DNA of 64,000 nucleotides, taken from contig JAHCAG010000010.1 in NCBI GenBank assembly GCA_019635015.1, positions 1 through 64,000 on the forward strand, read 5' to 3'. Each line of letters starts with the position of its first letter. The stretch's first letter is position 1. Below, one piece after another: positions 7,952-17,190 of this stretch. Under the pieces are notes generated by a model. It was given only the letters and a program-made list of their open reading frames with translations. It was not told where the DNA came from and did not search any database. This DNA is from Burkholderiales bacterium (GTDB lineage Bacteria > Pseudomonadota > Gammaproteobacteria > Burkholderiales > SG8-41). A program made the position numbers and the translations under genes.

Positions 7952-10054
7952 TTATTTGATGCGCATGCCGGGCTGCGCGCCGGAGTCGGGCGACAGGATG
8001 TAGAGGCCGGGCGTCTCGCCGCTGGCGGCGAGCACCATGCCTTCCGACATGCCGAATTTCATCTTGCGCGGGGCGAGGTTGGCGACCATCACCGTCAGCC
8101 GCCCTTTCAGCGCCTCCGGGTCATAGGCCGACTTGATGCCGGCAAAGACCTGCTTGCTGCCGAGTGCGCCGACGTCGAGCGTCAGCCGCAGCAGCTTGTC
8201 GGCGCCTTCAACGTGTTCGGCATTGGCGATTCTGGCGACGCGCAGGTCGATTTTCGAGAAATCGTCGATCGAGATAGTACTGGTTTCGGTGGCGGTTTCC
8301 ACGGTTTTCTCCGTTGTCTTGGCGGCTGCCGGCTTCGCGGCGGGTTTCAGGCTTTCCCTGTTGGCGGCGACGAGGGCTTCGATCTGTTTGGGTTCGACGC
8401 GAGTCATCAGGTGCTCGTACTTGCCTATTTCAACAGGTCTGTTTTCAAGATCGGCCCATTCGAGACTGGGGGTGTTCAGAAACTTTTCTGCTTTTTTTGC
8501 CAGTTGCGGCAGGACTGGTTTTAGAAAAATCGTCAATCGATAAAACGCGGATATGGTTTCGCTGCAGATCCAGTGCAGCCTCTTCATATCCGAATCGGTG
8601 CCGCTTTTTGCCAGTTCCCAAGGTTTGTTTGAGTCGAAATATTGATTGGTTTTGTCGGCGAAGGCCATGATTGAGCGAATGGCTCGGCCATATTCCCTGT
8701 TTTCATAGGCCCTGGCGACTTCATCTTCAATTTCGACAGACCATGCTGCAGATACATGCTCGGTGGTGATGTTATTTGTGCTCTCGCAAAGCTTATTTTC
8801 GAAATATTTGGCCAGAAATGTTGCTGCCCTGCTGGCAATGTTTACATATTTGCCCACCAGATCGCTGTTCACCCGAGCCACAAAATCCTCGAGATTGAGA
8901 TCGATGTCCTCCATCGTCGGGTTCAGCTTGGCGGCATAGTAATAACGCAGCCATTCCGGATTCAGCCCCTGCTCGATGTAACTCCCGGCGGTGATGAAGG
9001 TGCCGCGCGATTTCGACATCTTCTCGCCGTTCACGGTCAGGAAGCCATGGGCGAATATCCTGGTCGGGGTGCGGAACCCGGCGTGCTGCAGCATCGCCGG
9101 CCAGAACAGGGCGTGGAAGTAGAGAATGTCCTTGCCGATGAAATGCACCAGTTCGGTGTCGCCGCCGGGGCGCAGGAAATCCTGCAGCAGCTTCTCGTCC
9201 ATGCCCTTGCTGCGCACATGGTGGATGAAGCTGCCGAAATAACCCACCGGCGCATCGAGCCAGACGTAAAAGAATTTTTTGCCGTCGGTTCCGGGGATCG
9301 CGAAGCCGAAGTAGGGCGCGTCGCGCGAGATGTCCCAGTCCGAGAGTTTCGAGTCACCGGGTTCGCCCAGCCATTCCTTCATCTTGTTGGCGGCTTCCGG
9401 CTGCAATGCGCCGGATTTCTGCGTGAATTCGCGCAGGAAGGCTTCGCAGCGCGGATCGGAGAGTTTGAAGAAGTAGTGTTCGGACTGCCGGCGCTCGGGT
9501 TTGGCACCCGATACCGTCGAGTAGGGGTTTTTCAGGTCGGTCGGCGCATAAGTCGCGCCGCAGACTTCACAGGAATCGCCGTACTGGTCTTTCGCGCCGC
9601 ATTTCGGGCATTCGCCCTTGATATAGCGGTCCGGCAGGAACATCGCCTTGACCGGGTCGTAGAACTGTTCGACCGAACGCGTGGCGATCAGGCCGGCGTC
9701 TTTGAGTTTGCCGTAGATCTCGGCGCACAGTGCTTCGTTCTCGGGCTTGTTGGTGCTGTAGAAGTTGTCGAAGCCGACACTGAAGTTCCTGAAGTCCCGG
9801 TCGTGCTCCTTCCACACATGCTCGATCAGCTGTTCCGGCGTGATGCCCTCGGCGTCTGCGCGCAGCATGACCGGTGTGCCGTGGGTGTCGTCGGCGCCGA
9901 CGTAGTGCACTTCATGGCCCTGCATGCGCTGGAAACGCACCCAGATGTCGGTCTGGATGTACTCCACCAGGTGGCCGAGGTGGATCGCGCCGTTGGCATA
10001 CGGCAACGCAGAGGTCACCAGTATCCGGCGCGGTTTTTGTTTGGGGTCAGTCAT
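7952..10054 (-). CDS. metG: Methionyl-tRNA synthetase
   Basis: A 700-residue class I synthetase that charges tRNA-Met in the cytoplasm. The HIGH motif is HLGH at 25-28, the zinc-binding connective peptide has CPKCG and CEVCGA (about 153-171), and KMSKS is present in [11 protein letters not shown]. The C-terminal 110 or so residues are the Trbp111-like tRNA-binding domain ([15 protein letters not shown] onward), as in long dimeric MetRS. A stretch at about 8640-8830, within the anticodon-binding helical domain, is clearly richer in A and T than the rest of the gene, yet the frame stays open. Divergent from apbC. Confidence 0.98.
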   Translation of the reverse strand: MTDPKQKPRRILVTSALPYANGAIHLGHLVEYIQTDIWVRFQRMQGHEVHYVGADDTHGTPVMLRADAEGITPEQLIEHVWKEHDRDFRNFSVGFDNFYSTNKPENEALCAEIYGKLKDAGLIATRSVEQFYDPVKAMFLPDRYIKGECPKCGAKDQYGDSCEVCGATYAPTDLKNPYSTVSGAKPERRQSEHYFFKLSDPRCEAFLREFTQKSGALQPEAANKMKEWLGEPGDSKLSDWDISRDAPYFGFAIPGTDGKKFFYVWLDAPVGYFGSFIHHVRSKGMDEKLLQDFLRPGGDTELVHFIGKDILYFHALFWPAMLQHAGFRTPTRIFAHGFLTVNGEKMSKSRGTFITAGSYIEQGLNPEWLRYYYAAKLNPTMEDIDLNLEDFVARVNSDLVGKYVNIASRAATFLAKYFENKLCESTNNITTEHVSAAWSVEIEDEVARAYENREYGRAIRSIMAFADKTNQYFDSNKPWELAKSGTDSDMKRLHWICSETISAFYRLTIFLKPVLPQLAKKAEKFLNTPSLEWADLENRPVEIGKYEHLMTRVEPKQIEALVAANRESLKPAAKPAAAKTTEKTVETATETSTISIDDFSKIDLRVARIANAEHVEGADKLLRLTLDVGALGSKQVFAGIKSAYDPEALKGRLTVMVANLAPRKMKFGMSEGMVLAASGETPGLYILSPDSGAQPGMRIK

Positions 10055-10164
10055 TCGAGTGTGGGGGCATGCCGCGGCCGTTGCCGTCGCAGGCCTGGAG
10101 TGCTGAAGTGACGAGGATGCGACGTGACATGGGCGATATTGGAAGGATGAAGCTAAAGGATTGA

Positions 10165-10173
10165 ATTATAACA
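10165..10173 (-). promoter_or_regulatory. Probable extended -10 promoter element for metG
   Basis: On the minus strand this reads TGTTATAAT, a perfect -10 hexamer with the TG extension, about 110 bp upstream of the metG start. No good -35 box is 16-18 bp further upstream, which an extended -10 can tolerate. The local sequence is also a loose match to the AT-rich dispersed element. Confidence 0.5.
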
Positions 10174-10265
10174 ACAAACTATCTGAGTCCCGGCCCGTGG
10201 CGACGGTCTCCGCCGGCCTTGTCGTGGTCGTGGCAAAAAAAACCTTTGCCGACATGGGGTTGTGG

Positions 10266-10294
10266 TTGGTCAGGGGGGGCGATGTCGCTACAAT
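10266..10294 (+). promoter_or_regulatory. Probable sigma-70 promoter of apbC
   Basis: TTGGTC and TACAAT are separated by exactly 17 bp, and the -10 box ends 36 bp before the apbC start. The 276-bp gap between metG and apbC also holds the metG promoter; I see no gene in it. Confidence 0.5.
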
Positions 10295-10330
10295 CGCGGC
10301 CTTACCACGCATCACAAACGGAACCCGAAC

Positions 10331-11428
10331 ATGGCCACCACCCCGATCACCGAGCAGGACGTACAGACCGCGCTGAAACAGCTGACGGATCCCAACACCA
10401 GGCTGGATTATGTCGCCGGCAAATCCGCAAAAAACATCAAGGTTGAGGGCGGCAATGTCTCGGTCGACATCCTGCTGGGTTATCCGGGCAAGAGCCAGGT
10501 CGAGCCGATCCGCAAGGCGGTGACCGACCACCTGAAAACACTGCCCGGCGTGGGCGGCGTGAAGGTCAATGTCTCGGTCAAGATCGTGCCGCATGCGGTG
10601 CAGCGCGGCGTGAAGCTGGTGCCGGGGGTCAAGAACATCATCGCCGTGGCTTCGGGCAAGGGCGGCGTCGGAAAAAGCACCACCGCGGTGAACCTGGCGC
10701 TGGCGCTGGCAGCGGAGGGCGCTTCCGTCGGCGTGCTCGATGCCGACATCTACGGTCCGTCGCAGCCGATGATGCTGGGCATCGCCGGTCGTCCGGAGTC
10801 GAAGGACGGCAAGTCGCTGGAGCCGATGGAGGCCCACGGCCTGCAGGCGATGTCGATCGGCTTCCTGATCGACACCGAGACGCCGATGGTCTGGCGCGGT
10901 CCGATGGTGACCCAGGCGCTGGAGCAGCTGCTCAATGAAACGAAGTGGCGCGACATCGACTACCTGGTGGTCGACCTGCCGCCGGGCACCGGCGACATCC
11001 AGCTGACGCTGGCACAGCGGGTGCCGGTGACCGGCGCGGTGATCGTCACCACGCCGCAGGACATCGCGCTGATCGACGCGCGCAAGGGCCTGAAGATGTT
11101 CGAGAAGGTGGGCATCCCGATCCTCGGCATCGTCGAGAACATGTCGATCCACATCTGCTCGAAGTGCGGCCACGAGGAGCACATCTTCGGCGAGGGCGGC
11201 GGCGCGAAAATGGGTTCTGACTATGACGTTGAAATGCTCGGTTCGCTGCCGCTGGACATCGCCATCCGCAGGCAGGCGGATTCCGGCAAGCCGACGGTGG
11301 TGGCCGACCCCGACGGCCGCGTCGCCGAGATTTACCGCCAGATCGCGCGCCGGGTTGCGGTGAAGATCGCCGAGAAGCAGCAGGACCACTCGGCGGCTTT
11401 CCCGAAGATCGTCGTCAAGAACACCTGA
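10331..11428 (+). CDS. apbC: Iron-sulfur cluster carrier ATPase ApbC/Mrp
   Basis: A 365-residue P-loop protein of the Mrp/NBP35 family that binds and hands over [4Fe-4S] clusters in the cytoplasm. An N-terminal MIP18/DUF59 domain (residues 1-90) is followed by the ParA-like ATPase with the deviant Walker A GKGGVGKST. A late CSKCGHEEHIFGEGG holds the conserved CxxC used for cluster binding at the dimer interface. I chose ATG 10331 because the family begins at this point and the upstream extension is low-complexity; length matches the E. coli protein. It has its own promoter and no close partner downstream. Confidence 0.97.
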   Translation: MATTPITEQDVQTALKQLTDPNTRLDYVAGKSAKNIKVEGGNVSVDILLGYPGKSQVEPIRKAVTDHLKTLPGVGGVKVNVSVKIVPHAVQRGVKLVPGVKNIIAVASGKGGVGKSTTAVNLALALAAEGASVGVLDADIYGPSQPMMLGIAGRPESKDGKSLEPMEAHGLQAMSIGFLIDTETPMVWRGPMVTQALEQLLNETKWRDIDYLVVDLPPGTGDIQLTLAQRVPVTGAVIVTTPQDIALIDARKGLKMFEKVGIPILGIVENMSIHICSKCGHEEHIFGEGGGAKMGSDYDVEMLGSLPLDIAIRRQADSGKPTVVADPDGRVAEIYRQIARRVAVKIAEKQQDHSAAFPKIVVKNT

Positions 11429-11490
11429 GCCCCCGGGCCGCCGGAAAACCCTTCCGCTGCCGCGGAATTCCGTCTTAAGATAGGCACACC

Positions 11491-13746
11491 ATGCGTTTCC
11501 GTTTTCCGGTCATCATCATCGACGAGGACTTCCGCTCGGAGAATACCAGCGGCCTCGGCATCCGCGCGCTGGCGAAGGCGCTGGAGGACGAGGGTCTCGA
11601 AGTCCTGGGCGTCACCAGCTACGGCGACCTGTCATCCTTCGCGCAGCAGCAGTCGCGGGCTTCGGCCTTCATCCTCTCGGTCGATGACGATGACTTCTCG
11701 CTGCAGGAACTCGAATCGACCATCGGCGAGCTGCGCACCTTCGTCAAGGCGATCCGTTTCCGCAATGCCGAAATCCCGATTTTCCTCTATGGTGAAACCC
11801 AGACCTCGCGCCATATCCCGAATGACGTGCTGCGCGAGCTGCACGGCTTCATCCACATGTTCGAGGACACGCCGGAATTCGTCGCGCGTTACATCGTGCG
11901 CGAATCCAAGTCCTACCTCGACAGCCTGGCGCCGCCGTTTTTCCGCGCGCTGACGCATTACGCCCAGGACGGGTCCTATTCATGGCACTGTCCCGGTCAT
12001 TCCGGCGGCGTTGCCTTCCTGAAAAGCCCGGTGGGCCAGATGTTCCACCAGTTTTTCGGCGAGAACCTGCTGCGCGCGGACGTCTGCAATGCGGTGGATG
12101 AACTGGGGCAGCTGCTGGACCACTCGGGCCCGGTGGCGGCCTCCGAACGCAATGCGGCGCGCATTTTCAACTGCGACCACCTGTTTTTCGTCACCAACGG
12201 CACTTCGACCTCGAACAAGATGGTGTGGCATTCGACGGTGGCGCCGGGCGACGTGGTGATCGTCGACCGCAACTGCCATGTCTCGATCCTGCACGCGATC
12301 ACGATGACCGGGGCGGTGCCGGTGTTCCTGATGCCGACGCGCAACCACTTCGGCATCATCGGCCCGATCCCGCTGGAGGAATTCAGCTGGGAGAACATCG
12401 AGAAAAAAATCCGCGCCAACCCCTTTGCGGCGAAATCGCTGTCGAAGTCGAAACCGCGCATCCTGACCATCACCCAGAGCACCTACGACGGCATCCTCTA
12501 CAACGTCGATGCGATCAAGGAAAAGCTCGACGGCAAGATCGACACGCTGCATTTCGACGAAGCCTGGCTGCCGCACGCGACCTTCCACAAGTTCTACCAC
12601 GGCATGCACGCCATCGGCCGCAACCGGCCGCGGACGAAGGAGTCGGTGGTGTTTTCGACGCAGTCGACCCACAAGCTGCTGGCCGGGCTGTCGCAGGCCT
12701 CGCAGATCCTGGTGCAGGACAGCGAGACGCGCAAACTCAACCACGAAACCTTCAATGAAGCCTACCTGATGCACACCTCGACCAGCCCTCAGTACGCGAT
12801 CATCGCGTCCTGTGACGTCGCGGCGGCGATGATGGAGCCGCCGGGCGGCACCGCGCTGGTGGAGGAGTCGATCCTCGAGGCGCTGGATTTCCGCCGCGCG
12901 ATGCGCAAGGTCGATGCCGAATTCGGCAAGGACTGGTGGTTCAAGGTGTGGGGGCCGGAGCGCCTCGCCGCCGAGGGCGTCGGCAACCGCGATGACTGGA
13001 TGCTGCGGCCGTCGGAGCGCTGGCATGGTTTCGGCAACCTCGAGCCTGGCTTCAACATGCTCGATCCGATCAAGGCGACGGTGATCACGCCGGGACTGGA
13101 TGTGACCGGAAAATTCGCCAGGAGCGGCATCCCGGCGGCAGTGGTGACGCGTTACCTGGCGGAACACGGCATCATTGTCGAAAAAACCGGCCTCTATTCC
13201 TTTTTCATCATGTTCACCATCGGCATCACCAAGGGCCGCTGGAACACGATGGTCACCGAGTTGCAGCAGTTCAAGGATGATTACGACAACAACCGCCCGC
13301 TGTGGCGCGTGCTGCCGGAATTCCTCGCCGCGCATCCGCGTTATGAAAAAATCGGCTTGAAGGACCTGTGCGAACAGATCCACGGTGTTTACAAGGCCAA
13401 CGACATCGCGCGGCTGACGACGGAAATGTATCTGTCGGACATGCAGCCGGCGATGCCGCCCGCCGAAGCCTGGGCGCGCATGGCGCATCGCCAGATCGAA
13501 CGCGTTGAAGTCGACAAACTTGAAGGGCGGGTGGCCAGCGTGCTGCTGACGCCGTATCCGCCGGGAATACCGCTGCTGATTCCGGGCGAGCGTTTCAATG
13601 CCACCATCGTGCGTTACCTGAAGTTTGCTCGCATGTTCAACCAGCAGTTTCCCGGATTTGATACCGACATTCACGGCCTCGTTGCCGAAGGTGCCGGTGA
13701 TCAACTCAGGTATTACGTCGACTGCGTGGCTGACGAAAACAAATAA
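11491..13746 (+). CDS. Orn/Lys/Arg decarboxylase (large, PLP-dependent)
   Basis: A 751-residue fold-type I decarboxylase. The N-terminal receiver-like wing domain (VIIIDEDFRSENTSGLG) covers about 130 residues. The PLP core has SWHCPGHSGG and the Schiff-base lysine in STHKLLAG. The C-terminal domain has LTPYPPGIPLLIPGE. The reaction is decarboxylation of a basic amino acid to a polyamine or acid-resistance diamine. The length is nearest to the biodegradative arginine decarboxylase AdiA (about 755), but arginine, lysine and ornithine enzymes cannot be told apart with confidence here. There is no antiporter gene adjacent, as an acid-resistance system would normally have. The stop codon lies inside AT-rich element copy b. 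Confidence 0.93.
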   Translation: MRFRFPVIIIDEDFRSENTSGLGIRALAKALEDEGLEVLGVTSYGDLSSFAQQQSRASAFILSVDDDDFSLQELESTIGELRTFVKAIRFRNAEIPIFLYGETQTSRHIPNDVLRELHGFIHMFEDTPEFVARYIVRESKSYLDSLAPPFFRALTHYAQDGSYSWHCPGHSGGVAFLKSPVGQMFHQFFGENLLRADVCNAVDELGQLLDHSGPVAASERNAARIFNCDHLFFVTNGTSTSNKMVWHSTVAPGDVVIVDRNCHVSILHAITMTGAVPVFLMPTRNHFGIIGPIPLEEFSWENIEKKIRANPFAAKSLSKSKPRILTITQSTYDGILYNVDAIKEKLDGKIDTLHFDEAWLPHATFHKFYHGMHAIGRNRPRTKESVVFSTQSTHKLLAGLSQASQILVQDSETRKLNHETFNEAYLMHTSTSPQYAIIASCDVAAAMMEPPGGTALVEESILEALDFRRAMRKVDAEFGKDWWFKVWGPERLAAEGVGNRDDWMLRPSERWHGFGNLEPGFNMLDPIKATVITPGLDVTGKFARSGIPAAVVTRYLAEHGIIVEKTGLYSFFIMFTIGITKGRWNTMVTELQQFKDDYDNNRPLWRVLPEFLAAHPRYEKIGLKDLCEQIHGVYKANDIARLTTEMYLSDMQPAMPPAEAWARMAHRQIERVEVDKLEGRVASVLLTPYPPGIPLLIPGERFNATIVRYLKFARMFNQQFPGFDTDIHGLVAEGAGDQLRYYVDCVADENK

Positions 13747-13770
13747 GTATTTGTTTTTATTGAATAATTT
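13742..13770 (+). repeat. AT-rich dispersed element, copy b
   Basis: AATAAGTATTTGTTTTTATT followed by GAATAATTT. It begins within the last codons of the decarboxylase gene and includes its TAA stop. It shares ATAAGTATTTGTTTTTA with copy c on the other strand near 20970. Confidence 0.65.
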
Positions 13771-13826
13771 TTGCACCGCCGCCTTGTGCGCAGCAGGGCG
13801 CTCCGGTGGCCGGGAGAACAGTTGCG

Positions 13827-15188
13827 ATGCATCCGCTGGCGCATGTCGCCGTTCCCGGCAGCGCACTCGAGGGCGTGTTCTGGCCTGCGATGCCTGCGCC
13901 GGCGGGCGAACGCATGCTGGCGATGCAGTTCCAGTTTGCGCAGAGCGAACGCTGGCCTCCCGAACGCCTGCGCGCCGCGCAGTTCCGGCAGCTTGCACTG
14001 CTGCTGCGCCATGCCCGCGACACCGTACCCCACTACCGCGAACGTCTTGCCGGCCTTGACCTGTCGCAGCCGCTGACGCCCGGGGTTTTTGCGGGCTTGC
14101 CGTTGCTGCGGCGCGAGGACGTGCAGGAATACGGGGAGGCGCTCTACAGCAGTGCCGTGCCACCGCAGCATGGTGCGGTCGACGAGGGGGAGACCTCGGG
14201 ATCGACCGGACGGCCGATCCGCTTCCGCCTGAGCGCGCTCAATTTCGCGTTCTGGCATGCCTTCACGCTGCGCGAGCATCTGTGGCAGCGCCGGGATTTT
14301 TCCGGGAAGCTGGCGGCGATCCGCGGCCGTGTACCGCCCGGTGGCACCCCCGGCTGGGGGGTATCCACGGATTCCGCCTTCCGCACCGGTCCTTCGGCAA
14401 CCTTCAATACCGAACAACCGGTGGCTGAGCAGGCACGGTGGCTGATGGCGGAAAACCCGGATTACCTGATCAGCGTGGCTTCCAACGTGCAGGAACTGGC
14501 GCGCCACTGCGGCAGACTGGGCCTGCGTCCTTCGCGCCTGCGCGAAGTGCGCACCTACGGCGAGGCGCTGCATCCCGATGCGCGGGCCGAAATCCGCGCC
14601 GCCTGGGACGTGCCGGTCACCGACATGTACACCTGCCGGGAAGTCGGATACATGGCCTTGCAGTGCCCGCACCACGAGCACTATCACGTCATGGCGGAGG
14701 GTGTGTATCTCGAGATACTCGATGACGAAGGCCGGCCCTGCGCGCCGGGCCGGCGCGGGCGAGTGGTGCTGACGCCGCTGCACCATTTCGCAATGCCGCT
14801 GATCCGCTACGACATCGGCGACTATGCCGAGGCCGGCGAGCCCTGCGATTGCGGCCGCAATCTGCCGGTGATCCGCCGCATTGTCGGGCGTGTGCGCAAC
14901 ATGCTGCGCCTGCCCGGCGGCGGCCTGCGTCATCCGCGTTTCGGCGAGACGCAGTTTGGCGGTGTCGCACCGGTGCGCCAGTTCCAGGTGGTGCAGAAGA
15001 CGCTGCGTGACATCGAGGTCGCGCTCGTGGTGGCGCGGCCGCTGACCGCCAATGAGGTGGAGCAGCTGCGGGCGCTGATCCTGAAGAACCTGGACGGGGA
15101 CTTTGTGCTGTCCTTCGTCTATCGCGATGTGATCCCGCGTTCGGCCGAGGGCAAGTACGAGGATTTCCGTTCCGAGGTGCTGCCTTGA
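13827..15188 (+). CDS. Phenylacetate-CoA ligase-like (PaaK/CapK) adenylating enzyme, first of a pair
   Basis: A 453-residue ANL-superfamily protein of the PaaK/CapK branch. I chose ATG 13827 because GGGAGA lies nine bases upstream. The P-loop-like motif TSGSTGRPIRF is at about residue 120, followed by TYGEAL, YTCREVGYMA, the carboxylate-activating YDIGDYAEAGEPCDCG and a C-terminal EGKYEDF carrying the expected lysine. It should activate a carboxylic acid with ATP, and then perhaps form a CoA thioester or transfer the acyl group. The paralogue directly downstream overlaps it by 4 bp. No ring-hydroxylating, polysaccharide or peptide synthetase gene is adjacent, so the acid is unknown. Confidence 0.85.
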   Translation: MHPLAHVAVPGSALEGVFWPAMPAPAGERMLAMQFQFAQSERWPPERLRAAQFRQLALLLRHARDTVPHYRERLAGLDLSQPLTPGVFAGLPLLRREDVQEYGEALYSSAVPPQHGAVDEGETSGSTGRPIRFRLSALNFAFWHAFTLREHLWQRRDFSGKLAAIRGRVPPGGTPGWGVSTDSAFRTGPSATFNTEQPVAEQARWLMAENPDYLISVASNVQELARHCGRLGLRPSRLREVRTYGEALHPDARAEIRAAWDVPVTDMYTCREVGYMALQCPHHEHYHVMAEGVYLEILDDEGRPCAPGRRGRVVLTPLHHFAMPLIRYDIGDYAEAGEPCDCGRNLPVIRRIVGRVRNMLRLPGGGLRHPRFGETQFGGVAPVRQFQVVQKTLRDIEVALVVARPLTANEVEQLRALILKNLDGDFVLSFVYRDVIPRSAEGKYEDFRSEVLP

Positions 15189-16531
15189 GCGGTTTTCCGC
15201 TTACGCCGCGTTCGGCCTGCGACGGTGTCGTCTGGCCGGCATTCGCAGATGATGCGTCGGCGCGCATGCTGGCGCTGCAGTACCAGTTCGAGCAGAGCCA
15301 GTGGTGGCCGGAGGAGCGACTGCGCGAGCTGCAGATGGTGCAGTTCGGGAACGTGTTCCGCCACGCCATGGCGACGGTGCCTTATTACCGGGAGCGTTTT
15401 GCAACCTGGGCGCAGGGCGCGATGGACTGGGACCGGTTCCGCGAGTTGCCGGTCAGTTCGCGCCACGACATCCAGCTGGCCGGTGACGCGATGCACAGCA
15501 GCGCGCCGCCGCCCGGGCACGGCACGGTGATCAGTACGCAGTCCTCGGGATCGACAGGCAGCCCCTTGATCACGCGGGGCACCGCCTGGACCCAGCTGAT
15601 GTGGCAGGCGCTGCTGCTGCGCGACCACCTGTGGCATGGTCGCGACCTCGGCGGCAAACTGGCGGCGATCCGCAGCAAGACGGAGAACCAGTCCTTTGCC
15701 GACTGGGGACCCGCCACCGCCGCCTTCGTCACAGGACCCTCGGCGGTGCTCAGTCTTGTCATCGACCTCGACCAGCAGCTGCGCTGGCTGGAAGCCGAAA
15801 ACCCGGACTACCTGCTGACTTTCGCCACCAACCTGCGCGCGCTTGCAAAACGCGGCATGGAGCTGGGCATACGACTGCCGGCCCTGAAGCAGGCGCGGAC
15901 CTATGGCGAGACGCTGCAGCCGGACACCCGCGACATCGTGCGCGAGGCCTGGGGGGTCGAAATCACGGACAGCTACAGTTCCGAAGAGCTGGGTTACATC
16001 GCGATCCAATGTCCCGAACATGAGCATTATCACCTGCAGGCGGAGAGCCTGATCGTCGAGGTGCTCGATGCGGATGGCAGGCCCTGCCGGCCCGGTGAGG
16101 TGGGGCAGGTGACGGTGTCGACACTGCACAACTTTGCGATGCCGCTGCTGCGTTACGCCAGCGGAGACTATGCCGAAGCCGGCGAACCCTGCCCCTGCGG
16201 CCGCGGCCTGCCGGTGCTGAAGCGCATCGCAGGGCGCCAGAGGAACATGCTGCGGCGGCCGGATGGTGTGCGGTACTGGCCGAGTTTTCCGATCGAAGCC
16301 TGGAGACGTGCCGCGCCGGTGCGGCAGATCCAGCTGGTGCAGGACGCGATCGATCATGTCGAGGCGCGGGTGGTCATGCCGCGCGATTTTTCCGGTGACG
16401 AGCGTGAGCGGCTGGAGGCGGCGCTGATTGACTGTCTCGGTTACCCGTTCCGCATGACGCTGACACGTGTTGATTTGATACCGCGCGGTGCCGGGCAGAA
16501 GTACGAGGATTTCGTGACGCTCCTGGAGTGA
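15185..16531 (+). CDS. Phenylacetate-CoA ligase-like (PaaK/CapK) adenylating enzyme, second of a pair
   Basis: A 448-residue paralogue of the preceding protein, aligned along its whole length (both begin with a hydrophobic patch, then ARMLALQYQFEQSQWW here against ERMLAMQFQFAQSERW). It starts with TTG at 15185, overlapping the previous stop (TTGA), with GAGG ahead; no ATG gives a better N-terminus, so translational coupling is likely. Motifs: SSGSTGSPL, TYGETL, SYSSEELGYIAIQC, YASGDYAEAGEPCPCG, QKYEDF. The core aspartate of GDY is kept, but the residues before it are YAS here and YDI in the partner, hinting at different substrates or a heteromer. Function not known. Confidence 0.85.
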   Translation: MSGFPLTPRSACDGVVWPAFADDASARMLALQYQFEQSQWWPEERLRELQMVQFGNVFRHAMATVPYYRERFATWAQGAMDWDRFRELPVSSRHDIQLAGDAMHSSAPPPGHGTVISTQSSGSTGSPLITRGTAWTQLMWQALLLRDHLWHGRDLGGKLAAIRSKTENQSFADWGPATAAFVTGPSAVLSLVIDLDQQLRWLEAENPDYLLTFATNLRALAKRGMELGIRLPALKQARTYGETLQPDTRDIVREAWGVEITDSYSSEELGYIAIQCPEHEHYHLQAESLIVEVLDADGRPCRPGEVGQVTVSTLHNFAMPLLRYASGDYAEAGEPCPCGRGLPVLKRIAGRQRNMLRRPDGVRYWPSFPIEAWRRAAPVRQIQLVQDAIDHVEARVVMPRDFSGDERERLEAALIDCLGYPFRMTLTRVDLIPRGAGQKYEDFVTLLE

Positions 16532-16676
16532 GCGCAGCCGCGTTCAGGGCGACGGCTTTTGAATTGATTTTATCCACCCGCCGGCCCCGTTCCGCGGTGT
16601 CAGTTCCCCGACAGTGACCTTCTTTTCGGTGGCATGGGCGCCGCAGGCGGCGAGGGAAACCAGCAGCGCATAAGCG

Positions 16677-17186
16677 CTAGGCCGCCACGCGGTCGTGGAC
16701 CTCGAAACGGTAGTCGTGGGCGTGACGTTCGTCCCGGTGGAACTGTTTCGTGTCGCTGATTTGCCACTGCGCGGGATCGAAGGCGGGCATCCGTGTATCG
16801 CCGGCCGGTTCGGCATCAACAACCGTCAGGTAGATGCGGTCGGCCAGCGGCATGGCCGCGCGGTAGAGTTCGCCGCCGCCGATCACGAAAATTTCGTTGT
16901 CGGCGCCGCACAGCGTAATGGCCTGTTCGAGACTGTGCGCGATTTTGGCGCCGGGCACGGCGTAATCCCGCTGGCGGGTGACAATCACCGTGGTGCGCCC
17001 GGGCAGCAGCCGCTTGATCGATTCGTGGGTCTTGCGGCCCATGATGATGTGGTGGCCCATGGTCACCGACTTGAACAGCTGCAGCTCGTTGGGCAGGTGC
17101 CAGGGAATCCTGCCGTTGGCGCCGATGACGCGGTTTTTTGCCATCGCCACAATGAGGGACAGGCGCGGTTTCTGCAGGGTGTTCAT
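16677..17186 (-). CDS. folA: Dihydrofolate reductase
   Basis: A 169-residue DHFR that reduces dihydrofolate to tetrahydrofolate with NADPH. Family motifs appear in order: LIVAMAKNRVIGANGRIPWHLP with the acidic site given by NELQLF, then MGRKTHESI, and FVIGGGELY near residue 110. It begins 4 bp after the thyA stop, so thyA-folA is an operon and links dTMP synthesis with regeneration of its folate cofactor. The 145 bp between the plus-strand ligase gene and this stop codon hold no convincing gene, only a short frame resembling a lipoprotein signal with no start codon. Confidence 0.97.
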   Translation of the reverse strand: MNTLQKPRLSLIVAMAKNRVIGANGRIPWHLPNELQLFKSVTMGHHIIMGRKTHESIKRLLPGRTTVIVTRQRDYAVPGAKIAHSLEQAITLCGADNEIFVIGGGELYRAAMPLADRIYLTVVDAEPAGDTRMPAFDPAQWQISDTKQFHRDERHAHDYRFEVHDRVAA

Positions 17187-17190
17187 CGAC

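Noticed and set aside
16530..16680. Minus-strand frame with a lipoprotein-like stretch (ALLVSLAACGAHATEKKVTV)
   Set aside because: The lipobox-like segment is attractive, but no start codon is available at the right distance, and upstream the frame lies inside folA in a wrong register. Chance or a decayed remnant; not enough to call a gene.
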